From JANSWP01 sp041941305 (GTDB taxonomy: Bacteria; Bacteroidota; Bacteroidia; Chitinophagales; Saprospiraceae): a stretch of DNA of 32,580 bases. Both the position numbers and the translations under genes were made by a program. Below, piece by piece: positions 16,456 to 23,022 of the stretch. Numbering within the stretch: the stretch's first letter is position 1; every line of letters starts with the position of its first letter. The stretch is taken from assembly GCA_041941305.1 (NCBI GenBank), contig JBGTQJ010000086.1, forward strand, positions 1-32,580, written 5' to 3'. The notes under the pieces were generated by a model. That model searched no databases. It saw only the letters and a list, made by a program, of their open reading frames with translations, and had not been told where the DNA came from.

Positions 16456-16532
16456 GATGAATGATAAGTGATGAGTGATGAATGCCAAGCGCAGAATTCA
16501 TTCATCACTCATCATTCATCACTCATCATTCA
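16456..16532. repeat. Heptamer-built inverted repeat between livH and livG
   Basis: The left arm (16456-16484) is made of gatgaatg/gatgagtg words and the right arm (16499-16532) of cattcatcactcatca words. Sixteen pairs nearest the loop are perfect. It is built from the same words as 15489-15569, sits at the same distance from its flanking genes, and ends 4 bases before a GTG start. Confidence 0.85.
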
Positions 16533-16536
16533 ATGA

Positions 16537-17310
16537 GTGGCACTTTTTGAAGTAAATAACTTAACGAAAATTTTCGGTGGTCTGACTGCAGTAGATCAGC
16601 TTAATTTTGCTGTGCAAAAAGGAGAGATCTATTCCATCATTGGTCCAAATGGCGCGGGTAAATCAACCATATTCAATTGCATCAATGGATTGTATCGTCC
16701 TGAAAAAGGATCGATCGATTTTCGGGGGGAAAGTTTGTTGAATCTCAGACCTGACCAAATTGCCCAAAAAGGCATTGCTCGTACCTTTCAGAATCTGGAA
16801 TTGTTTGCCCACATGACGACAATTGACAATTTGCTGCTCGGCAGGCATTTGCATATGAAAGCAAATTTGGGGCAAATTGTTTCGATGGCTTTCAAATGGT
16901 CAAAAGCAGCAAAAGAAGAAGTCGTCCACCGACGGAAAGTGGAGGAAATCATCGATTTTCTGGAATTGGAATCTGCCAGGAATCAATTTGTATCCAATTT
17001 ACCCTACGGAAAACAAAAACTGGTGGAACTGGGGCGTGCCCTTGCTTTAGAACCGCAACTCTTACTACTTGACGAACCGGCGGCCGGACTGAATCAGGAA
17101 GAACGCGAAGAAATGGTCTTTTGGATTCAGGATATTCGGGATCAATTGGGCATCACCGTCATTTTGATAGAGCACAATATGCAATTGGTGAAAGGCATTT
17201 CAGACAGGATTCTGGCGATTAATTTTGGGAAGAAGATTGTGGAGGGTACGCCGGAAGAAGTGTTGGGGCATGAAGAGGTGATCAGGGCTTATTTGGGGGA
17301 GGTCGTTTGA
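16537..17310 (+). CDS. livG: ABC transporter ATP-binding protein (LivG)
   Basis: This 257-residue ATPase begins at GTG 16537 (MALFEVNNLTKIFGG). A TGA directly precedes it in phase and the overlapping ATG at 16533 is out of frame. Walker A is GPNGAGKST (about residues 36-44), the Q-loop lies in ARTFQNLELF (about 82-91), the signature region is LPYGKQKLVELGRAL (about 155-169) and Walker B LLLLDEPAAGL (about 175-185) is followed by the switch His in IEHNMQLV. The degenerate signature PYGKQ instead of LSGGQ is usual in LivG. It would power the LivM-LivH channel together with LivF. A short stem (gtcg...cgac) followed by five T residues overlaps its stop codon. Confidence 0.92.
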   Translation: MALFEVNNLTKIFGGLTAVDQLNFAVQKGEIYSIIGPNGAGKSTIFNCINGLYRPEKGSIDFRGESLLNLRPDQIAQKGIARTFQNLELFAHMTTIDNLLLGRHLHMKANLGQIVSMAFKWSKAAKEEVVHRRKVEEIIDFLELESARNQFVSNLPYGKQKLVELGRALALEPQLLLLDEPAAGLNQEEREEMVFWIQDIRDQLGITVILIEHNMQLVKGISDRILAINFGKKIVEGTPEEVLGHEEVIRAYLGEVV

Positions 17311-17320
17311 GCGACTTTTT
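17302..17320 (+). terminator. Weak terminator-like stem at the livG stop
   Basis: gtcg (17302-17305) pairs with cgac (17312-17315) around tttgag, which includes the TGA stop, and is followed by ttttt. A four-pair stem is weak, so only partial termination, if any, is plausible. Confidence 0.3.
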
Positions 17321-17343
17321 GAAAATGGAATAAACCGATTCAT

Positions 17344-17931
17344 ATGTTTTTTAATAGGAAAAAAATGTTTTGGAAATGGGTTCTCAACTATAAATCAGAA
17401 CTAGAACAATTTATTGAAGGAAATAGGGAAGAAGGCTACAAAATATACAACCAATTGACCAAGAAAATGAAGACGGTGGACTCAAGGATACATCCAGAGT
17501 TAACTATTAATGATAATGGTGAATATAGAATGATAATTTCGTGTGATGGAGAGGCAGAAGCAATTCCAATAGTAAAATCATTATTCTCAGAAGCTCCTGA
17601 AATGATGAATTGGGAAATTGTAAAATTTAGACAACCAAAGGATAGTTTTGAAATAGATTTTAGTGGTTTGAAATTTCCTTCACAAGCGGTTCAAGTTTTG
17701 TATAAAATTGATGATAACATTGACAAAATTCATATCAAACTTCTTATAGAAAATTATGATAAAGAGGATAACAGATATGGCTCCTTAGCATTTTTATACT
17801 TAGATCACATAATTGGAGAGTTTAATAGTATGACAAAAGTAGGTTATATAGATTTAGGAAAATATGAGAATCAATCCAATACTATAAGCCTAGTTGAATT
17901 AAGAAAATTGATTGAAGATAATCTTTATTAA
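17344..17931 (+). CDS. Unknown 195-residue protein inserted between livG and livF
   Basis: This soluble acidic protein has a Trp-rich start (MFWKWVLNYKSELEQF) and a mixed alpha/beta look. An alternative ATG lies at 17365. Internal features include HPELTINDNGEYRMIISCDG, the stretch APEMMNWEIVKFRQPKD and a C-terminal LDHIIGEFNSMTKVGYID. From memory this pattern (FWKWF...HPDLTFEFG...EFVISADG...W.IIKFRPR...VGFIEF) occurs in uncharacterised proteins of many Bacteroidota; I know no function. Hand counts of sampled 60-base lines give about 18-35% GC here, against about 47-52% at the start of livF. Together with its position inside a transporter operon, this suggests later insertion. It has nothing of an ABC transporter component. 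Confidence 0.8.
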   Translation: MFFNRKKMFWKWVLNYKSELEQFIEGNREEGYKIYNQLTKKMKTVDSRIHPELTINDNGEYRMIISCDGEAEAIPIVKSLFSEAPEMMNWEIVKFRQPKDSFEIDFSGLKFPSQAVQVLYKIDDNIDKIHIKLLIENYDKEDNRYGSLAFLYLDHIIGEFNSMTKVGYIDLGKYENQSNTISLVELRKLIEDNLY

Positions 17932-17943
17932 AAACGCCAAATA

Positions 17944-18720
17944 ATGCCCAACCCACTTCTGCAAGTCAACAACATCGAAACCTACTACGACCGCATCCGG
18001 GTCGTACACGGCGTATCCTTTGATATTATTGAAGGCAGCATCACTGCCATTTTGGGCAATAATGGCGCTGGAAAAACGACCATTCTGAATACCATTATGG
18101 GACAATTGGATGATCAGCCGGATAAGGGAAAAATCTTTTTTAATCAAAAGCCAATCCATAGAAAAGATACGGAGTTTATCGTCAAATCGGGCATCGGTTA
18201 TGTGCCGGAGGGAAGAGAGATTTTTGATGAATTGACCGTACTGGAAAATTTGTTGGTTGGTGCCTATTTAAGAGGCAATCGGAAGGAAATTCAACAGGAT
18301 TTGCAACGCATGTACGATTGGTTTCCGGTGCTGAATATTCGAAAAAAGCAATTGGCAGGAACTTTATCTGGTGGAGAGCAACAAATGCTTGCCATTGCTC
18401 GTGCACTGATGAATCGCCCAAAATTATTGCTTATGGACGAGCCTTCCCTGGGCTTGTCGCCACTTTTGGTACAAACCATTTTCAATATCATCCCCCAAAT
18501 CAAGGGAGAGGGAATCACGATTTTAATAGTTGAACAGAACGCAAATATGGCATTGAAAATAGCCGATTTCGGCTATGTCATGGAAAATGGAAGGTTTGTA
18601 ACTTCTGGCACTGCTGAAGAATTGAAAGAAAATGAGGATGTGAAGGAATTTTATCTGGGGATAAAGAGCGAGGTGTCTGCGAAAGGGTATCAGAGATATA
18701 AGCGAAAGAAGCGATGGTAG
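17944..18720 (+). CDS. livF: ABC transporter ATP-binding protein (LivF)
   Basis: This 258-residue ATPase has Walker A GNNGAGKTT (about residues 38-46), the Q-loop region with YVPEGREIF (about 86-94; the LivF form of the motif), signature LSGGEQQMLAIARAL (about 140-154) and Walker B LLMDEPSLGL (about 161-170). It is the second ATPase of the HAAT importer. A basic tail (RYKRKKRW) extends about 20 residues past the usual LivF end. It starts 12 bases after the unknown gene. A strong hairpin directly after the stop codon may separate it from the acyl-CoA synthetase gene. Confidence 0.92.
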   Translation: MPNPLLQVNNIETYYDRIRVVHGVSFDIIEGSITAILGNNGAGKTTILNTIMGQLDDQPDKGKIFFNQKPIHRKDTEFIVKSGIGYVPEGREIFDELTVLENLLVGAYLRGNRKEIQQDLQRMYDWFPVLNIRKKQLAGTLSGGEQQMLAIARALMNRPKLLLMDEPSLGLSPLLVQTIFNIIPQIKGEGITILIVEQNANMALKIADFGYVMENGRFVTSGTAEELKENEDVKEFYLGIKSEVSAKGYQRYKRKKRW

Positions 18721-18721
18721 T

Positions 18722-18756
18722 TGAGTTGGCAGGGGCATCGAGCCCCTGCCAACTCA
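18722..18756. terminator. 15-bp hairpin after livF
   Basis: tgagttggcaggggc (18722-18736) is perfectly complemented at 18742-18756 around a 5-nt loop (atcga). It starts right after the livF stop codon. There is no T tract immediately after it, so termination may be partial, or the hairpin may stabilise the upstream mRNA. Confidence 0.75.
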
Positions 18757-18770
18757 TAAAATTTTAAAAC

Positions 18771-20585
18771 ATGACTAGTTACATTGTTCCAAAACAATTT
18801 GAAAATATGGCTTCCCGCTTAGGGAACAAAGTTGCCATGCGTCATAAGAAATATGGACTTTGGCAGGAAGTCACCTGGGCCGAATATTATCAAAATGCCC
18901 GCTATTTGGCACAGGCCCTTCTGGAATTGGGCGTTGAAAAAGGAGATTTCATTGGCATTATTGGTGAGAACGCTCCGGAGTGGTTGTATGTAGATATGGC
19001 AACACAGATGGTAGGAGGAGTAACGGTAGGCATTTATACCACCAACTCCTGGAAGCAGGTGAAATACATTGTGGATCATGCTGAGTGCAAGGTTTTGTTT
19101 GCAGAAAATGAGGAGCAGGTTGACAAGTGGCTGGAATTCAAGGACAGTTCGCCACATTTGGGAAAAGTAGTGTATTGGGATGATAAAGGATTGCGAAAGT
19201 TGAACAATCCACAGTTATCTAGATTTGAGGATTTATTGGAATTGGGAAAACAAAAAGAACAAGAAAATCCAAGCCGCCTGGAAGAAAGAATTCAGTTGGC
19301 AAAAGAAGACGACGTTGCCATCCTTGTTTATACATCAGGAACAACTGGCAATCCCAAAGGGGCCATGCTGACTTCCAAAAATCTCTTATGGTCGGCAGAA
19401 CAAATCAGTGTTTTAGACTCAGATGGGCTGGTGCATGAAACAGAGGAAATCATGTCCTTCTTACCCCTCTGCCATATTTTCGAGCGGATGTTTAGTGTGT
19501 ATGTGCAATTAGTAGTAGGTTATACCCTTAATTTTGTAGAAAGCATCGAAACAGTTACCCAAAACCTTCGGGAAATTCACCCTACTATTGGCTATGCCGT
19601 TCCTCGTATCTGGGAAAAATACTACTCCATGATTTACCTCAAAATGCAGGATGCCAAACCTATCAAGCGATTCGTCTATCACCTTGCCTTGAAAGTCGGT
19701 TTAGCTCACAGCAATGCCAAACTGGATGGAAAGAACCCTTCAATCTTTTTAAAACTGGGAAATTTCTTCGCTCAAAAAGGTGTCTTTTATTACCTCAAAG
19801 AAAGATTGGGGATGGAGCGCATGCGATTTGCTTTTAGTGGTGCCGCCCCTATTTCTCCTGATATTTTGCGCTTCTTCAATGCGATTGGCTTACCCTTATT
19901 TGAAGGCTATGGAATGACAGAAACTTCTGCGGTTTTGACTTTTTCAACTTTGAAAAACTTCAAACTGGGGACTGTTGGCAAACCATTTCCAAGTTTTGAA
20001 TTTAAAATTGCAGACGATGGTGAAATTATGGCCCGCCATCATGGCATATTCAAGGGTTATTACAAAAATCCGGAAGCTACCTCAAATGCCCTGGAAGATG
20101 GTTGGATGCACACAGGGGACATCGGAAGAATGGACGAAGATGGTTTTGTGCAAATTGTAGATCGCAAAAAGGATTTGATCATCACCGCAGGCGGGAAAAA
20201 CATCGCCCCCCAATTCATAGAAAACAAACTCAAATTCAGCCCTTACATCAATGACGCCATTGTCATTGGCGATCGCCGAAAATTTGTCTCTGCAATAGTT
20301 GTTTTGGATGAAGACAATATCAACAAATACGCCCAGGATCAAAAAATTCAATACTCTACCTACGCGGATTTGGCAGAGCATGAAGATATCATTCAGTTGA
20401 TCGATACAGAAGTACAAAAGGTAAATAAAACGCTATCACGAGTGGAGAGTGTTCGAAAGTTCACCATCCTGAAAAAACGCCTGTATCAGGAAGACGGGGA
20501 AGTGACGCCTACCATGAAAGTGAAGCGTAAGTTCATCAATGAGACTTATAAGGATCTGATTGAGGAGATGTACTCAAAGCGGTAG
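18771..20585 (+). CDS. Long-chain acyl-CoA synthetase (AMP-forming)
   Basis: This 604-residue adenylate-forming enzyme would activate a fatty or other carboxylic acid to its acyl-CoA via acyl-AMP. Visible motifs are the phosphate loop VYTSGTTGNPKGAML (187-200), the adenine/acyl motif GYGMTETSA (about 379-387), GWMHTGDIGRMDEDGF (about 443-458) and DRKKDLIITAGGKNIAP (hinge and A8 region), with the catalytic lysine probably in TPTMKVKRKFI near the end. Length and the internal SFLPLCHIFERM segment match the FadD15-like long-chain group. It follows livF by 50 bases including a hairpin. In several bacteria such ligases sit with HAAT transporters, which suggests that the imported compound is activated with CoA after uptake. 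Confidence 0.92.
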   Translation: MTSYIVPKQFENMASRLGNKVAMRHKKYGLWQEVTWAEYYQNARYLAQALLELGVEKGDFIGIIGENAPEWLYVDMATQMVGGVTVGIYTTNSWKQVKYIVDHAECKVLFAENEEQVDKWLEFKDSSPHLGKVVYWDDKGLRKLNNPQLSRFEDLLELGKQKEQENPSRLEERIQLAKEDDVAILVYTSGTTGNPKGAMLTSKNLLWSAEQISVLDSDGLVHETEEIMSFLPLCHIFERMFSVYVQLVVGYTLNFVESIETVTQNLREIHPTIGYAVPRIWEKYYSMIYLKMQDAKPIKRFVYHLALKVGLAHSNAKLDGKNPSIFLKLGNFFAQKGVFYYLKERLGMERMRFAFSGAAPISPDILRFFNAIGLPLFEGYGMTETSAVLTFSTLKNFKLGTVGKPFPSFEFKIADDGEIMARHHGIFKGYYKNPEATSNALEDGWMHTGDIGRMDEDGFVQIVDRKKDLIITAGGKNIAPQFIENKLKFSPYINDAIVIGDRRKFVSAIVVLDEDNINKYAQDQKIQYSTYADLAEHEDIIQLIDTEVQKVNKTLSRVESVRKFTILKKRLYQEDGEVTPTMKVKRKFINETYKDLIEEMYSKR

Positions 20586-20637
20586 CGCAGTATTCAATAC
20601 CTTAGCCTATTGATCACAATAATTAAAAAACAACAAC

Positions 20638-21858
20638 ATGACCAACTCAAGAGAATTTGACATCATTGTTTGGGGAGCTTCTGGTTTTACTGGAAGATTA
20701 GTTGCCGAATACCTTTTTAATCATTATGGAAATGATGAAAGCCTGAAATGGGCAATGGGAGGTAGAAATCAGGCCAAACTGGAAAAAGTGCGTTCGGAAG
20801 TTGCAGACGATTCCATACCACTGGTTGTAGCAGATAGTCAGGACGAAGCAAGTTTAAACGAAATGACAAAGCGAACCAAAGTCATTTGTACAACCGTCGG
20901 ACCTTATGCCAAGTATGGATCCAAATTAGTTGAAGCCTGCGTAGCCAATCAAACGGATTATTGTGACTTGTCAGGTGAAGTTCAATGGATGCGCCGTATG
21001 ATAGACCAGCACCATGAAGCAGCCAAAACGAAAGGCACCAAAATCGTCCATACCTGTGGCTTTGATTCGATTCCTTCGGATATGGGCGTCTATTATGTAC
21101 AAAGAGAGCTTAAAGCCAAAACCGGACATCCAGCAAAAGAAATCCATATGCGCGTCAGGGCTTTTAAGGGCGGCATGAGTGGTGGTACGATTGCCAGTTT
21201 GAATAATGTGCTGGAAGAAGCAAATAAAGACAAAAGCATTTATCAAACCCTGATGAATCCATATGGTTTGAACCCAGAAGGGGAGCAAAGTGGTCCAGAC
21301 AGACCTGACTTACGGAGTGTCGTGTATGACAAAGCTGTCAAAAGCTGGATTTATCCTTTTATCATGGCAGGCATCAATACCAAAGTGGTACGTAGAAGTA
21401 ATGCGCTTGCAGGATATCCATATGGCAAAGACTTTTTATATTCTGAGGCAGTGATGAGTGGAGATGGTTTTACTGGCAGAATGAAAGGCATGGCTGCAGC
21501 CGCTTCTATAGGCATGATGATGATGGCAAAACCAGGCTCCATACTCAAAAAAGTAGTTGATCGCTCCTTACCCAAACCAGGTGAAGGTCCCAATGAACAC
21601 CAAAGGAAAACGGGTTTTTACAATTTGAAATTTGTAGCAACGCTTGAAGATGGTTCTACTGCTACGGGAAAAGTGACAGGCGACATGGATCCAGGCTATG
21701 GCTCAACCTCCAAAATGCTGGCGGAGAGTGCGATTTGTCTGGCAAAGGATGATTTGCCGGATGTGGCAGGTATGTTGACCCCCTCTGTTGCGATGGGAGA
21801 TGCGCTTTTGAAAAGATTGGAGGAGAATGCTGGTTTGACTTTTTCCATGTTGGAATGA
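20638..21858 (+). CDS. Saccharopine dehydrogenase/trans-acting enoyl reductase-like oxidoreductase
   Basis: This 406-residue protein has an N-terminal Rossmann fold with the nucleotide loop IIVWGASGFTGRLVAEYL (9-26; GxSGFTG), a second segment ICTTVGPYAKYGSKLVEAC (about 83-101) and YCDLSGEVQWMR, then HTCGFDSIPSDMGVYY. This is the pattern of the saccharopine dehydrogenase-like family that includes the mycobacterial trans-acting enoyl reductase (Rv2953 type). Most members are not lysine-pathway enzymes. A Met/Ala-rich stretch (GMAAAASIGMMMMAK) could be membrane-associated. It follows the acyl-CoA synthetase by 52 bases, which supports a role in acyl or lipid chemistry. The exact substrate is unknown. 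Confidence 0.85.
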   Translation: MTNSREFDIIVWGASGFTGRLVAEYLFNHYGNDESLKWAMGGRNQAKLEKVRSEVADDSIPLVVADSQDEASLNEMTKRTKVICTTVGPYAKYGSKLVEACVANQTDYCDLSGEVQWMRRMIDQHHEAAKTKGTKIVHTCGFDSIPSDMGVYYVQRELKAKTGHPAKEIHMRVRAFKGGMSGGTIASLNNVLEEANKDKSIYQTLMNPYGLNPEGEQSGPDRPDLRSVVYDKAVKSWIYPFIMAGINTKVVRRSNALAGYPYGKDFLYSEAVMSGDGFTGRMKGMAAAASIGMMMMAKPGSILKKVVDRSLPKPGEGPNEHQRKTGFYNLKFVATLEDGSTATGKVTGDMDPGYGSTSKMLAESAICLAKDDLPDVAGMLTPSVAMGDALLKRLEENAGLTFSMLE

Positions 21859-21869
21859 AGATGTTAATT

Positions 21870-21935
21870 GGGCCGTTTCACTGTCAGAGCTCAGATAAAT
21901 CAAACATAATCTGACCTCTGACAGTAACACGGTCC
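21870..21935. terminator. Imperfect 27-bp hairpin after the oxidoreductase gene
   Basis: 21870-21896 (gggccgtttcactgtcagag...) pairs with 21909-21935 (...ctctgacagtaacacggtcc) with a few mismatches around a 12-nt AT loop. It follows the last gene of the transporter/acyl-CoA group and precedes an unrelated gene, so it is a good candidate for the operon's terminator. Confidence 0.75.
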
Positions 21936-21979
21936 AGCTATATTAATTTACTTTTTCACTCCAAAGGGGGGGTATTATT

Positions 21980-22831
21980 ATGATAACTGGTGATAAAAAA
22001 TTGTACAAGTTTATCATAGTTGGGCATTTAATGATAAATGTGCCTGCCATTCTCATTTCTTTCGGACTTCCCGCTTTAGTCTTATATTTTATTGAGACGA
22101 TTTGGCTCAAATTAATCTTAATGTTCATAGCTTTCCTTTTGGGTTTAGGCATTTCCTGGCTCCTATGGAGTATCCTGGTTACAAAATGGCGATTGTGGGC
22201 TTTCCAAAATGTAGATGAAGATGATTGGATAAAATTGAAAGAACTGGCAATCCAACATTATCTGATATGGGAAGATGGGAGCGATTTTGAAAAAACAGAA
22301 TTAAGAAATCCCATTGAGCAATTTCAGATAAGTGAAATTTCTGAGCGACTTCTAGAATTAGAGGAAGTGGAAGACATAAAACTCAATTTAATAACTCCCG
22401 AATCCATTGGCTACCAATTCAACAAAAAGGAGATTTATGCAGAAACTATATCATTAACGCTTTTGCTCATTGCTGTAGTCGGGTTAATTTTTACCGCTCA
22501 ATACATTTTAGCGCTCATCATGTTGGCAATAATTATATTCAATGGAGATGGGTTTAAACAAATAAATCACCTATTAAACAACAAAGATTATATAGTCCTG
22601 AGCAATCAAGGCATTCAACTTGAATTTCCAGAGCGACAATTCATACCTTGGGAAGAAGTGGCGACCGTCTCCATTGATATCAAAAGCAGAAAAATGGCCA
22701 TTTTCAAAAAAGATGGTGATGATTTCGATGTCCACACCGTGGAACTATGGAGGTATAAAATATCAGACTATCCCTTGTTTCGCAGAAGGGTTAGGGTATT
22801 CATTGAAAGACATCTTTTGAGCAAAAGTTGA
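21980..22831 (+). CDS. Unknown membrane protein with four predicted TM segments
   Basis: This 283-residue protein has two hydrophobic segments near the start (about 14-36 and 43-65: LPALVLYFIETIWLKLILMF, then FLLGLGISWLLWSILV). A polar acidic loop of about 80 residues follows (DEDDWIKLKELAIQHYLIWED), then two more hydrophobic segments (about 155-190: LTLLLIAVVGLIFTAQYIL, LIMLAIIIF) and a C-terminal soluble domain with YIVLSNQGIQLEFPERQFIPW. The last part (PWEEVATVSIDIKSRKMAIF) resembles the PH-like domains that follow membrane segments in many small bacterial membrane proteins, but I cannot assign a family. An upstream start was not considered because the ATG follows a G-run and stops. Confidence 0.7.
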   Translation: MITGDKKLYKFIIVGHLMINVPAILISFGLPALVLYFIETIWLKLILMFIAFLLGLGISWLLWSILVTKWRLWAFQNVDEDDWIKLKELAIQHYLIWEDGSDFEKTELRNPIEQFQISEISERLLELEEVEDIKLNLITPESIGYQFNKKEIYAETISLTLLLIAVVGLIFTAQYILALIMLAIIIFNGDGFKQINHLLNNKDYIVLSNQGIQLEFPERQFIPWEEVATVSIDIKSRKMAIFKKDGDDFDVHTVELWRYKISDYPLFRRRVRVFIERHLLSKS

Positions 22832-22885
22832 AGAAAAATACAGAATTTTGATCATTAGACACTCTGTATTCAAAGTTTGTTGAAG

Positions 22886-22970
22886 GATTGGTAAGCATGA
22901 AGAATGAGGGATTGCTAAGCCTTTATACTAGAGTCGCTTAGCAATCCCTCGTACCTCGGGCTTACCAATC
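22886..22970. repeat. Two-tier nested hairpin
   Basis: The outer arms gattggtaagc (22886-22896) / gcttaccaatc (22960-22970) and inner arms gagggattgctaagc (22906-22920) / 22936-22950 are both perfect. They are separated by symmetric 9-base unpaired segments on both sides, with a 15-nt loop. It lies between two plus-strand genes. Confidence 0.85.
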
Positions 22971-23022
22971 GGATTCGGAATTAAAGAAAATTAGATTACA
23001 GAGCATTAAATATCAATCCTTC

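Noticed and set aside
15489..16532. CRISPR array or minisatellite made of the heptamer words
   Set aside because: The words form inverted arms without regular spacers, and no cas gene lies nearby.
20638..21858. Lysine-pathway saccharopine dehydrogenase
   Set aside because: The length, the GASGFTG start and the neighbours (acyl-CoA synthetase, transporter) fit the enoyl-reductase-like branch better; no lysine gene is nearby.
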